Source: Bathynomus jamesi (lineage: Eukaryota > Arthropoda > Malacostraca > Isopoda > Cirolanidae). Taken from it: 64,000 nucleotides of DNA. The translations under genes were made by a program, and so were the position numbers. The DNA lies in the NCBI GenBank assembly GCA_023014485.1, contig JAJOZX010000925.1, forward strand, positions 1 to 64,000, written 5' to 3'. This document shows, piece after piece, positions 35,363-46,622 of the stretch. Below the pieces are notes generated by a model, which saw nothing but the letters and a program-made list of their open reading frames with translations, did no database searches and had not been told where the DNA came from. Position 1 is the stretch's first letter; each line of letters starts with the position of its first letter.

Positions 35363-36050
35363 GGACAATCCAAGAATAAGCACCCCAAAATCCACAATCC
35401 AAGAAAAAGCACCCCAGTTAGACCCCAATCCAAGAAACAGCACCCCAGTTCGACCTCAATCCAAATTAAAGGATTTTGACATCAACATTCCTCGAAAACT
35501 TTGTCCAGGTCATTGTTTGATCGCACTTAGCACACAGCATCACTTTTTTAATAAGATTTTTTCCCTTACACCAATTTACTACTGGCAATAGATCTTCAAC
35601 CAATAATGGTAACACTTCAGTTTGAAAAGTTGATGCTGTCATCTTGCCCTCAAACTTCTGAATAGCTTTTACATTTCAGGACTTATAAATATATCGAAAC
35701 CTACGGTAAAATTATTGAATGCCCGGTTAGGTTAATTGAATGCCAGGTTAGGTCAACTGTACGCCCTTGACGATTGGCTAGGTTAAGGCGTGATATTTTC
35801 GTTAAAACTAACGAAAATATCATGACTTAACCTAACCAATCGTCAAGGTGCTAGTCTCCGAGCAACTGATACAATGAGAAAACGGAAGGGCGTACAATTA
35901 ACCTAACCGGGCATTCGGCTTACCATTTTAGAGCAATTAACTCCATTTTAACTCTATTTTAGAGCAATCCAAGAATAAGCACCCTCGTTCGACCCCAATC
36001 CAAGAAAAAGCACCCTAAATGATTTGGGGTGCTTAGTCTTGGATTGCTCC
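35363..36050. mobile_element. hAT-like element with subterminal repeats, exact 8-bp TSD
   Basis: GGACAATCCAAG versus inverted CTTGGATTGCTCC, flanked by GTGGGCAG at 35355-35362 and 36051-36058. Both ends carry repeated CAATCCAAGAAnAAGCACCC units (three on the left, two plus an inverted one on the right), as expected for hAT transposase-binding sites. The interior contains a separate palindrome at 35722-35928. Confidence 0.8.
35722..35928. repeat. Palindromic TTGACGATTGG module with TTAGG-type motifs
   Basis: Outer arms GCCCGGTTAGGTTAATTG and CAATTAACCTAACCGGGC. The inner arms run from TTGACGATTGGCTAGG through GATATTTTCGTT and back through AACGAAAATATC to CCTAACCAATCGTCAA. The inner palindrome is about 40 bp per arm. 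Same module at 58248-59159 and 62275-62360. Confidence 0.7.
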
Positions 36051-36058
36051 GTGGGCAG

Positions 36059-36759
36059 CACGTTCACCCTTTGTAGGATCGTGTAAAAAACATCGTTTAA
36101 ACAGTGTTTCTAAACAGTTGCATTCAAAACAAGTCACTAAATTTGCCATTGTGAAAATGGTTTCCTTTCTGCAAATGCATACGTCTGTGTAGGCCTATGA
36201 AATGTTTGTTTTTAAATTTGTGCATCTTATTATCAATAACAATTACACTTTCATTATGTTTTAACTTTTTGCATCTTATATGTGTATGTCTGTGAAGTTG
36301 CGTAAAGTTGTGTGTACGTAAAGTTGAATCCATAAGTGTACGTATGTTATTATCATTGTTTTGATTAAGATTTACCAGTATTGTAATGTCTCTTTATTTT
36401 CCGTGTTAGTATACAATTATGAGCAAATAAGCAACCTATTAAATTATATTCCTTGACTAATGTTGTTCACATTATCATCAATCCTCTTTTTAACTAAAAT
36501 ATTATTGTATAAAGCTATTAGAGATGTATGACGCGGTGAGGTATAGACCCTAAGTGAAATTGTTCCCAATTACCGGTCCGCGGTATTTTATAGCTGATTT
36601 GTTTGACGGTCCCTATTGTGTAGAAGATTAAGAGCCACTGGTTTACACCACAAAGCCTCAACATTTGGTGAAAAAGAAAGCGCAAAATCACACCACTAAA
36701 GAATTGTAGACACCAATCGACCAGGGAAGTACTCCGAGGGGGTCGGGGGGGTACGATAG
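36059..36759. other. Spacer, no gene recognised
   Basis: AT-rich unique sequence with no supported feature. Confidence 0.3.
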
Positions 36760-37061
36760 GTAGGAGACAGGGAGTGCTGGAACTCCAGTTTTTCCTGTCA
36801 CTGTTCTCCTTAGCTGATCTTTTTCTGTCTCATCTACCTTGTGAGCAGTCCAGCATGTTTTCAAATACACGCTTCTCCCTCTATTCCTCACTGCACATAC
36901 ATACATTTTGCACACTACACATTCTTTTAAAACTTAAAAAAAGAATGTGGTATAGTTTTTAACAGTCTAGGAGAGTTTGATTTTGACTCTCTCTCCTTTT
37001 CCTTCTATGGGGGAGCATTTTTGCAGGCATTCGCCTTTGGGCTTTGACCCTTCCTTCCTGA
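36760..37061 (-). repeat. Interspersed repeat, family shared with 52921-53206
   Basis: Reverse complement of this stretch matches 52921-53206 over its whole length. Shared anchors are GGAAGG(G)TCAAAG/GGAAGGGCCAAAG near one end and CAGCACTCCCTGTCTC-like at the other. No terminal inverted repeats or tRNA-like boxes seen, so the class is unknown. Confidence 0.6.
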
Positions 37062-37173
37062 AATACAAAAAAGAAATTGTTTCATCTACAAAATAGTCGA
37101 ATGTTGTGGTGTTCAAGATGTAGGATATATAGAGATTAGTGTCTCTCTATGAAAGCAGGTACTTGGAAATTTG

Positions 37174-37177
37174 TTTC

Positions 37178-37235
<58 letters not shown>
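37174..37235. repeat. (TA)n microsatellite
   Basis: About 60 bp of pure TA, target of the adjacent hAT derivative. Confidence 0.9.
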
Positions 37236-37238
<3 letters not shown>

Positions 37239-38534
37239 TGATGTAGCGGATGTCATTTTTTTCACATCCGCGGATGCGGATGCGGATGATGATGTTTGAT
37301 TTCAACATCCGCGGATGCGGATGCGGATGTCTACATTTTCATTATTTTTTAGGATATATTCGAGATTTGTTGTGTTTTAACGTATAATAAGTTATTATAT
37401 AGAGAGAGCTGTAGCTATAATGTAGTATAATTGATTAATTGTACAATAATTGCTGTACTTTTCTCTGAACATATAAAATAATATCAAGCATCTAACTAAT
37501 ATAGAAATCAATTAGTGAATTCGTCTGCAAATAAATTCGTTATATTTTGTCGAGTTTCAGCCACAATTAGAAACCATAATTGTGTTACCAGGATGCGGGA
37601 CGTGAACCCAACTCAAATGCACCCCACCGACCTCTTTCCCCAACCTCCACCCTTATAGAAAGAGATCTTTAATTAGCTTGATAACTATTTATATTAAGTT
37701 TAAAGTTTTATTAGGCATATTTATAAATGAGTAATTAAAATAAAGTAAACTAAGATGTTCATCGTTTAATGTTCAAACTTAATTATAGGAAGGTTATGCT
37801 TAAGGAACATTAATTTTTCTGCCTTTTCTGCTGCCAGTCTGTTTCTCTTTTCATCATATATTAATCCAGCACTGCTAAATAATCTCTCGCTTGGTACGTT
37901 TGTTGGAGGACAGGCTAAATGTTTCCTCGCAAGTTTACTCAAGTATGGATAGATATTCTGCGTATTTTTCCACCAACTAATAGGATTGTCACATGCAGCC
38001 AGGCGTTTTTCTTGGTGATAGCTCTCGATCATTTTTACTACATCTTTTGACATCGCGTAGGTCTCGTCATTGCTGCTTGACTCAAGAAACTGAGAGACAG
38101 ATTCTGTGATAGATTTGCTTGTTGAAGGTGTTGGTTCTGTCACTGAAACTTTTATTCTTTTGGTGGGTGGCGAAGCGACAGATTCAAGAGATTGAAGCTC
38201 TTCAACTGCTTTGCCAAGTGATGATTTAACTCGTTCTAATGTACTAGGTGAAAATAACTTAGCTTTGTAACGTGGATCTAAGTAGGTTGCAAGAGAGTAA
38301 CTTTATACAAGAGCAGCCTCTCGTCTTGTCGCTTGCATCACTTTTGCGCACAATGAACTAGTTCTATTAATATAGTAGAATTTGATAATTTCCGCTTATT
38401 AATGACATTTTATCTCAACGGTCTACATCCGCACGACATCCGCAGTCCAAAGTGCGGATGCGGGTGCGGATGCGGATGCGAGAAAATGTGCGGATGTTAC
38501 GCGGATGCGGATGCGGATGTGACCTACATCACTA
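37236..38534 (-). mobile_element. Internally deleted hAT with (GCGGAT)n subterminal arrays
   Basis: TAGTGATGTAG and inverted CTACATCACTA, with ATATATAT on both sides (uninformative because the site is (TA)n). Just inside both ends are clusters of GCGGAT hexamers: CATCCGCGGATGCGGATG at about 37265-37330 and GCGGATGCGGATGCGGATG at about 38455-38520. Such clustered subterminal hexamers are the usual hAT transposase-binding sites. Contains the C-terminal transposase remnant below. Confidence 0.75.
37766..38302 (-). pseudogene. hAT transposase C-terminal third
   Basis: An open frame of about 178 codons. It begins SYSLATYLDPRYKAKLFS (the conserved xxLDPRYK block), continues through a Ser/Thr-rich linker, and ends in the hAT dimerisation domain: NPISWWKNTQNIYPYLSKLA, then CPPTNVPSERLFSSAG and DEKRNRLAAEKAEKLMFLKH. 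An in-frame stop precedes it. Upstream RREAALV still looks hAT-like, so the remnant may extend to about 38335. The BED finger and catalytic Asp residues are deleted. Different family from the hAT at 24.6-28.7 kb. Confidence 0.8.
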
Positions 38535-39230
38535 ATATATATACTATTGAGCTAAAATGTGTCTGTGTGTCTGTCCGCTTTCTTCGGAACCGTGCACAGA
38601 CTAAACGGCACATCGGAAAATTCTGCAACCACCACCAACTGATAGCCCATGAGCTGCCGATGTGCTCTGTCAAGATTCCCGGTCCTAGGTCACTCCGCGG
38701 CCGAGCACGAGCTACTTAATGTCTATTACAAGTGAATGTAGGTACTTCGAAAACGAAAATGACTAGAGCAAAAATACATAATAAACAGTTTGGTAGTCCC
38801 GATAATAGTTTGGTAGTCTCGATAATACGCAAGTACCAATATATACATATATACAATATACATATACAGCTAGCTGTGACATATACTGCTACATATACTG
38901 TGATATATACTGCTACCTGCCCGGAGGGCGATAGCGAACGATAGCGAGCTACCGCTTGTATAAACCTAAATATATTAACCTAATTTCCAAGTAAATGTGT
39001 TCATAAAATTTCCTATTTATTATAGGAGAAATGAGATTGAAGATAATGAGGCGGAACGCAGGATTTTGTTCCTGACATAAGAGATCTCAAAACAAAATCT
39101 GAAATTTAAACGAAAGTTTCTTTCGAATATTTTTGTCTGTTTATAAAAATGTATAAAAATATTTTAAAAGATTTTTCTCGCTTCAAAGACCGATTTTTAA
39201 TTTTTTTAATTAGAAAATCACTCATTAAAA
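38535..39230. other. Possible decayed Helitron-like or other repeat; no gene
   Basis: Opens with TATATACTATTGAGC and a TGTCTGTGTGTCTGTCC stretch resembling Helitron-type 5' ends. A GC-rich segment CTGCCCGGAGGGCGATAGCG follows at about 38917. I could not find a convincing CTAG terminus. The 105- and 70-codon frames here look like chance ORFs. Confidence 0.25.
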
Positions 39231-39234
39231 ATCT

Positions 39235-39286
<52 letters not shown>

Positions 39287-39480
39287 AAATAAATAAATAA
39301 ATAAAATAAAATAATAAATAAAAATAAATATTATTATTATTATTATTTTTAATTTTTAATTTTTATTATTAATTATTTTTTTTTTATTATTATTATTACT
39401 TTTTTAATTTTAATAAATAATGGTATATTAATAATATAATAATAATTTTAACTTTATTTTTTTAACTTAAATAATAATTT
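39235..39480. repeat. AT-only low-complexity tract
   Basis: (TA)n at 39235-39283, then ATAAA/ATTATT/TTTAA mixtures with almost no G or C. Confidence 0.85.
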
Positions 39481-40724
39481 TAAATTCATTGAGTATATTA
39501 TTTACGCATGCAGTGCATGCCTTGCATTCATTAAGAAGCCGCCCATTATATATATATAAAGTTGTGAATAAGCCAGTATGAAAGTAAAATATTCTTGTTT
39601 GTGCCTTGCCCTGAAGTAATGTGTATACAGTATATACAGTCTTAAAACTTTAATGTAGACATGTGTACTGATGTAGCCTTTAGTAAAAATTAATGTATTC
39701 GGAATATCATTAATTTTTTTCTCATTTCAAATAATTTTCTGCACGAGTCTTTTCAAATAATTAAGCTGTAGGTCCGCTCTGTCATAAAAGAAATCCTCTG
39801 GCTCGGGTGGGGTGGGGGGTGGGGGGGGATAAAAGCTGTAATTAATCACAGAATTAGGTGTTCAAAAGGGCAAAAAACGAAACCGCGAAGAAAGACAAAT
39901 AATAGTGCTGAAGAAAACATCTTTGTTTTTTAATGTGTGTACTTGTAGATACAATGAACAGATAGATAGATAGATAGATAGATAGATAGGCAATCCATTG
40001 GTCCGAAGTTGGGATGTGGTATATCCCAAATACCAACGTTGGCCCAGTGGATATTCATAATTTGGGTATACTGTACTAACAATAGGATTATGTTCATCCC
40101 CCCCCCCCCCCAACTTTTTTACTCCAGTTTACACCCCTGCACAAATCTGTAAATGTCCGCAACACTCCCAGTTTCAGAAACTCCTTTTTGCAATTGCAAT
40201 TCTTGCGTGTCTTGTGGTGGAGGGAGGATACTTTGTTTGTTTCACGTCAAAACAAACGTTGTACCTCCGCGACGTTTAATGTCTTGTGGTACAAAGCCAC
40301 GATATTCAGTCTTGTAATGATAATCTCGTGATTATCGGGGAGTTATCAGAAAAAAAGAAAAGAAATGCATTCTTCTTTAGTCGTAAAAATTATATCATTA
40401 TTACGAGTAGAGTTATTATGTATCAAACTTGCGCAGTTAATTCTATGTCACCCTGTACTATACTACATAGAATTGGGTTCTGTTTCTGTTTTTGTTTACA
40501 AACATGAGTGATGAAATTTTTTATTTGATCAGAAAGTAAACATCCTTTTCAGAATGATCATTTTCACGCACCGTCATCATTGCTTTGATACGGTATCATT
40601 GACGAATAGATGACGTTGGATCGCGATGAAAGCGATCATGATTCGGGTATCATTGATAAATAGATGACGGTTTTAATACCTACGAAGCTGCGCATTTTAA
40701 TTTTTTTTATGTCCCCGACCAAGC
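39481..40724. other. Spacer with (GATA)n and mononucleotide runs; no gene recognised
   Basis: Contains (GATA)n at about 39960-39989 and a C-run at about 40099-40111. A repeated TGACGAATAGATGACG/TGATAAATAGATGACG pair sits at about 40600-40670. Nothing coding recognised. Confidence 0.35.
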
Positions 40725-41207
40725 AAATTTGGAGGGGCCATACTAGATTGCGCTCGTTTGTTTCCACGTTGGGAGTTTGTTAGTGAGTGATTTCTTGAAA
40801 ACACCACTTTTCCCGGAAGATAGATTGGTCGCGACGGGCCATGGCCAGGGCCTCCACGATCCCCCAATATCACGCCCCTGGACTTCTCCCTCTGGGGATA
40901 TGTAAAGGAGTACGCGTACCATACTCTTGTTGCTGACAATGACACACTTCGTACGAGGATTTGCGATGCCATCAACGGTGTCACGAGAGATATGCTAGCG
41001 AACGTATGGCGTGAACTCGAATTTCGCTTGGATGTGCTACGTGTAACTAACGGCGCCCAGCCTCGCCCATGTTGAAATTTAATGAGAAACATAATAAATT
41101 GACGCGTTATACAACAACAACGACAAAACAAAGCATTACTGCATCTTCTTCGGTTTTCACGTAATTATTAAAGTTTATAAGCGGGAAAGGACTTTGTGTA
41201 CACCCTG
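40725..41207 (+). mobile_element. mariner-family element, 3' part with transposase C-terminus
   Basis: The right end CACCCTG (41201-41207) is followed by TA, the Tc1/mariner target site; read inwards it is CAGGGTGTACACAAAGTCC. The 5' end is missing. Confidence 0.6.
40797..41075 (+). pseudogene. mariner-family transposase C-terminus
   Basis: Frame ENTTFPGR, a TAG where Trp is normal, then IGRDGPWPGPPRSPNITPLD and FSLWGYVKEYAYHTLV. This has the conserved WPPRSPDLTPLDFFLWGxxK block, which includes the last catalytic acidic residue. VWRELEFRLDVLRVTNGA and a natural stop at 41073-41075 follow. Apart from the one stop the frame is intact, so this copy is younger than the fragments at 31.6 and 34.8 kb. 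Confidence 0.75.
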
Positions 41208-41930
41208 TACAGTAGTTCTTTTATGGCTTTAGAAATATGAACCTCAAAATAGCTAATGGTTGAGTTAATATTTCAGTTTCCACCCGACTCCCACTCAGTT
41301 ATTTAGGAAATTTAACTGCAGGGTATGGACAAGCTATTCATAACTAGAATGAGAATAAGTAGGTTGTAAAGTGTATTTTCTATATATATATATATATATA
41401 TAATATATAATATTAATATATATTATGTAATTGCATATACACACACACACACACACATGCCATGAATGTGTGTGTATGTATGTATTGTTTCTATGAATGT
41501 ATAAATGTACAAATTTGGGGTAAAAAAAGTTTTCCCTTTTGGTCGTATTTAGTCATTTTTAATAAAAAAAAAAGAAAAAAAAAAGAAATTCTAAGAAAGG
41601 AAAAAGAGAGAGTTTTGCTCTCTCTCTCTCTCCTTCTCTCTCTCTCTCTCTCTCTCTCGTAATAAAAGCCATGTGGCAATTTGTCACGCCTACTGAAAAT
41701 CTAGATTTTTAAATACTTTTTAATTTCAAAATGATCTTCGAATTTATTTGCATTGCAATTAAGTTATCTTGATGAAGGAGGGAATTCCGTGATTTGAGTG
41801 TCATGCGTGACAATAAAAAATCTCAGGACTCGAAAATTTTATTTTTACTTCCTCTGATTATTTAATTAAAAACTGCTGAAAGAGAAATCTATCTATCTAT
41901 ATATATATATTTTTTATTTTGTAAACATTT
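41208..41930. other. Spacer with (TA)n, (CA)n and (CT)n; no gene
   Basis: (TA)n at about 41381-41402, (CA)n at 41440-41457 and two (CT)n tracts at 41618-41658. ORFs over the CT tracts are low-complexity artefacts. Confidence 0.5.
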
Positions 41931-42085
41931 TCTAATGAGCTCCCGGTAACTCACTAGTTAAGGTACTGAACTCTGGGTGGTTGTTACCGAGTTGTGTTGA
42001 ACCGGCCCCTTACCTTGTCAAAGCTCGGGTTCAGGTGACCCTGAAGGAACAATCACCAGGGGGGGGAAATGAGCTCCAGATGTTG
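41931..42085 (+). repeat. Possible tRNA-like SINE
   Basis: TAACTCACTAGTTAAGG (41947-41963) resembles a box A and GGTTCAGGTGACC (about 42028-42040) a box B. The ~80-bp separation is longer than in a tRNA. A G-run and AT-rich tail follow. Confidence 0.35.
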
Positions 42086-44005
42086 TTTTTTTTAATTCCC
42101 TGTAAACGTGATTAATCTTTAAAAATAATTTTTTAATTTTAATTTTTTATAAATTTTATTTTTAATTAATATTTTTCTTTTTTTTTTTTGGAATAAAATA
42201 TAAGTTATTTGTAATTAAAGTTTTATTCTTTTTAAAGTTACTTAAAATCCTTTTGTTCACGAATACTTTTTCCTTAAACCAAAACTTATAAGATTTATTG
42301 TTATTTAAAAAAATAGTGTAGTAAATAGTCACTTACGTTAGTCATTTACATTAGTTTAGTCAATAGTCACTTACGTTACGCACATTTGGGATTACGTTTC
42401 CAACGATTAAACTAAAGGTTTCTAAACATGTCGAAACATTTGTAGAAAAATTGCATTTTAGTACGGTATGCATTATCAGTTCCGGCGGGATATTACAGTC
42501 CCACTGGTACTGAAAGAGTTACGGTAATTGCTGTGTAGCCATTCTGTACCTAAATACTGTAAATTGAGTCATTTTTGAGAAAGAGTCGATGATAACCTAT
42601 GATTTGGAACTGTGCTACGCAATAATATCAAAACACGCCGCGGGATAACGAAATATTCGGGGTAAGGTGACGTTTCGCTGCCAGTTTTTGTTGCTTCTTC
42701 AGGAAAGAAAAAGAAGACGCACGGATTGAATTAGAAACATCGTTATATTCATCGTATTTCACTTATCCTCCTCGTCTCAGCATGAAATTATGACATCGTA
42801 AAATGTATATTCTCTCTTCCATTGTGTAAGCAATAATATATATGTTGAGAAACCTACCGAACAAAATTACTGGACCAATCAAATTTTGACGAGCGAGTCC
42901 CGTGTTTAGTTTACTTGTTTTAAGTGTGTCCCTGGTCGAAAGAGTTGTACAAATCGTGAAAGATGCCTCGTCCGGTTGGTGTTCGTGATATATCACCCTT
43001 TATTCATAATGACTCGATTGGACAGTAATACGGTGGTCAAAGAAGGAAGAATGAGCAGTGATTTGAGATGTCATGGCAGAATGACTGACCCTAATATTAG
43101 ATGGGGTAGGAATAAGGAAGGAATAGATAGCGTATATACGTTTAGTTCTTCCTTAAAGTGAACTGTAATGCACACGTTTCAGATCAAAGACTTCCTTCCC
43201 CATCTGCGGCAGCAGCTAGTCTTAGAGAAAACTTTAAGTGAAGTTTGGTAAAATTCTTGACAGTACTCTCAAGACTTATTGCCTCTCACCACTATGCCCA
43301 AATGCGTCCCAGTTGTCTGAGAGGTCAGTGGAAACCTCCAACAAGAAATGGGACGTTTAGTAAACGTCATACGCGTTTGCAGTATGACATTTACTGAACG
43401 TCCCATTTCTTGCTGAAAATAATAATTGATATTCACTTACTTGTAATGTTTCCTATTTTGTCCACATCTTCAGTGTACCATTGTTCACCACGAAGTCGGG
43501 ATACAGTGGACCGTAAGCTAAACTTGTCCAGGTATATCCCACCTTTGGTAACCGATGGTACTTTATGTACCATAATTACTCCTGTTACGAGAGTACTTCT
43601 ATTGTGGCAGGGTTCTGCATCCTAACATCAGTTCTGAACAGTAATTTTTCATGAGAAATCATGGGTTCTGATGTAGGACGTCTTTTGCGTATAACCTATT
43701 CACCAATCACTTAAATATATCAATCTTGCAACGGCAATTTTACAGTGATCATCCGTATTCCATTTGTACTCTATTTGGGACGAGTACAGAACCGAATTTC
43801 CGTAACAGTCGACGACAAAACTGTTTTAATCATTTTTCGACAGAAGACGTTGTGACTGACTTTTACTGAAAAACACTTTTAACCAGATGTATAACTTAAT
43901 TTTTTGAAATAACTCCGAGTCTGTGGTTGTAAAGCCTAGCGGATTCCTATAAATATAACTTGAGCTTTTTAATCCATTTTCCTTTATTGGTTTTTTGCTT
44001 GTAAG
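42086..44005. other. AT-rich spacer, no gene recognised apart from the hairpin at 43342
   Basis: No supported coding exon. The T-rich part at 42100-42260 is low complexity. Confidence 0.3.
43342..43412. repeat. Near-perfect 31-bp-arm hairpin
   Basis: Arms at 43342-43372 and 43382-43412 (starting CAAGAAATGGGACGTTTAG and ending CCCATTTCTTG) differ at two positions, one of which would be a G:U pair in RNA. The loop is 9 nt. Could be a minimal palindromic MITE or a small-RNA precursor; nothing in sequence decides. Confidence 0.6.
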
Positions 44006-44552
44006 TATGAAAATTAAAACCCACCCTAATAGGCAGAGTTTATTTCCGCAACAGTTTCGATGCCCACTGGCATCCTCCTCGGGTGGATACAGAAAAACGA
44101 ATGAACCAAAACAACGTAAATGTAAATGTAATAATGGAAGTAATAAATGTGGAAATAAATATAAATGCAACAGATGTAATAATAAAGGTAATATTATAAA
44201 TTTAATAATTAGGGTAAAGGTAATAATAATAAATGTAAAAAAAATGTAAATGCAATAATAAATGCAGTAATTATGTCAAAAATATTAGAATCTGTATGTA
44301 TAGAACAAGTAGATAGTTTTAATTTGTGCGAATGTACTTATAAGCGGGGCCCTTTAATGAAAATGCCCTTCCGGTGTCGGGAGAACGGGATCTAACCTAG
44401 GTGCGAATTTCTTAACGGTCGGTCCTTGGACTGTTTTTCCCTCTTGTTTTGGTTCATTCGTTTTTCTGTATCCACCCGAGGAGGATGCCAGTGGGCGTCG
44501 AAATTGTTGTGGAAATAAACTCTGTCTATTAGAGTTGGTTTTTATTTTCATA
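44006..44552. repeat. Foldback repeat with ~105-bp arms
   Basis: Left arm 44006-44116 and right arm 44454-44552 are inverted copies; shared blocks include GGATACAGAAAAACGAATGA and CAGAGTTTATTTCC. The spacer has an AT-rich run of AATGTAAATG/AATAATAAATG repeats and a short GC-richer part. The similar ORFs on opposite strands are the two arms read in opposite directions. Confidence 0.65.
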
Positions 44553-44650
44553 TTTTGACCTTCACGTAGAAAAAAGTGAAGTTTTTTGCATTTGCCTGTA
44601 AGTAATTAGTGATTAACATTTGGTGATTAATTGTTTTATTTCTCCCACAG

Positions 44651-44773
44651 GAATCGTGGTTTCCTTCTGCGTTTTGGACAGCAAGAAAGGATGGTGGTTA
44701 GATTGTGGTCTCAGAGATTCTTATCTCTTCCGAATCAAAGACTTAGGGGGAATCCAAGCCAACTTCGATTTTG
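44651..44773 (+). CDS. Candidate internal exon, possibly upstream exon of the chitin-binding gene
   Basis: A TTTATTTCTCCCACAG acceptor precedes and a GTAAGG donor follows a 123-nt stretch. Skipping two bases it reads IVVSFCVLDSKKGWWLDCGL then RDSYLFRIKDLGGIQANFDF and leaves one base over. That phase is what the exon starting at 51120 needs, giving a Gly codon at the joint. A second frame (NRGFLLRFGQQERM...) is also open but would hit a stop in that exon. No recognisable domain. The link to the gene 6.3 kb downstream is inference only. Confidence 0.3.
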
Positions 44774-46384
44774 GTAAGGTCATTAAAGGTTATCATTAAG
44801 GTTTCATCACTACCAAAGTTCACGTAATAACAAAGGTTAACATAAAATCTGGTGATTAAGACGGGTTCACTTTTTTCTAAACATGTCGCTTCGTGTTTGC
44901 CTTTCAACCGCAAAATTTGTCTCGTACCACGAACTGCCGCTTGCGGGACTCGAGGAAACAAGTGCTATTATGTTTATATTTTTTTTTTTTTAAACTTCCA
45001 TTCAATTTGTGTTGTTTTTCAACTCTTTTAATATAGGTTAGTTTAACATCCGGAAGTGTATGGTCATGCCTTCATTCTGTTATTTTGTTTTGGCCTATAA
45101 CTGCGCGTATAAGACCTATTTATGTATAACCTTATTTACAACAATATTTAAAAAATCAGCCATTTTGAAATCGTAGAAAAAATATGCAAAGAAAATTTCC
45201 CATTGTTAAATCCGTGATACGGAATAGAAAGTAAGACTATTTTCCCGTTATGTTTTTATATGCATCACATATTTAACGGATAAAAAAACACAGAAGAATA
45301 ATTCTGTACTTCTCCATAAAAGGATACAAAAAACTCTCTCTTTTGTCGTCTGGCTGCTTACCTTTGACCGTAGATATTCATTACGTATTTTGCTTCTATG
45401 AATGGTATATCGACTCTCCCGTTTACTCGAATGGCTGACGCAGTGACGCAATAACTCGCGTCTTTGACCCTTGAGTATGTGATATATGGCGGATACTACT
45501 GTAACTGGTTTTGGACATTTTTTTGGCAACAGCTGGGCAAACTTTTAAATATGATTAATCTGAATGCTCCTTTGTGGCTTAAAGTCGAAGAAAAAAACGC
45601 TGTCGTACTGCTTTGTACTGACGGTGTTTTGTGAAACTTTTGAAATATAAAATTTTGCTTAAAATAGGGGAAATATATTGCTAAAAATACATATATTGTT
45701 CAAAGAATCTCTGATCATTTATACTTTAAAATAGCAATTATTTAAAAAAGTAATAAAATACTTATTATATCCTGTAAATCTTTCTATGCCTTAAGCGAGG
45801 GCATAAGAAAAGTGGCTTTAAATGAAAGTAGAGCATTATTATGATTTAATTTGCAAGGAGCGGCTTTCCCACCATTATAGCAAGGCGGAATCATAACATT
45901 GCCTTAATCTGAAGGCCCTATTGGCACTCCTTAAGGCACAACAGAGAATTATTACGCCTTAAGCGTAATTCACAACATTAGCAATAGGGCTTCAAAATGA
46001 GATATTAATACCTTGATTAATTAAAAGCCATTTTTGTTATTCGTTCCTTGAAGGCATAAAAAGACTTACGCTGTATCAATATTAAGCTTTACCTTCAAAT
46101 TTTAATAATAATAAAAAAAAAAAAAGCTATAAAGAGGCTCCAAGGATGGGTATGCCAATTCCTGCATAGGGGCTGATGACGAAAGAGATTCGTAAAATTA
46201 TTTCATTTAACATTCACACTGCCTCACGGTGGATGACCAGGCGATTTCACGCAAAGTAATAGCTTTGTTACGCAACCAAGTACTATTTGAATTGAATAAT
46301 TGAAGTGAATAACCTTTATTAATAATAAAATAAATACATTGATTTACAATTTACAATGACATAAATAATTGTCAAGCTGGACTA
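44774..46384. other. Spacer, no gene recognised
   Basis: AT-rich. A 93-codon minus-strand frame at 45248-45529 has no domain or splice support. CCTTAAG-containing repeats are scattered at 45790-46030. Confidence 0.3.
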
Positions 46385-46622
46385 TTTATTTCAGCCCTTA
46401 TTAAGCTTGCCAATCAATCCAAAATGGTTAATTCAATCATGGCACTCGACATTGATGTTTTCTAACAGGAATATATATATATATATAAGCATAGTTTGTT
46501 TGCACTAACCATGCTTATTATATATATATATATATATATATTCCTGTTAGAAAACATCACTGTTGAGTGCCATGATTGAATTAACCATTTTGGATTGATT
46601 GGCAAGCTTAAGGGCTGAAATA
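46385..46622. repeat. Long near-perfect inverted repeat around (TA)n
   Basis: The left arm contains GCTTGCCAATCAATCC and TTCTAACAGGAA. The right arm contains TTCCTGTTAGAA and GGATTGATTGGCAAGC. Arms are about 110 bp with only a few differences, each with a (TA)n stretch next to a small central AAGCATAG/CTAACCATGCTT loop. A MITE or a cruciform-prone palindrome. No clear target duplication. Confidence 0.7.

Noticed and set aside
38402..38719. 105-codon ORF with repeated CGCGCG/DADAD
   Set aside because: Translation of the GCGGAT subterminal repeats of the hAT derivative.
41462..41679. ORFs over the (CT)n tract
   Set aside because: Dinucleotide repeat translated as alternating Leu/Ser or Glu/Arg.
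45248..45529. 93-codon minus-strand ORF as a gene
   Set aside because: No recognisable domain, no splice support, surrounding DNA is AT-rich spacer.
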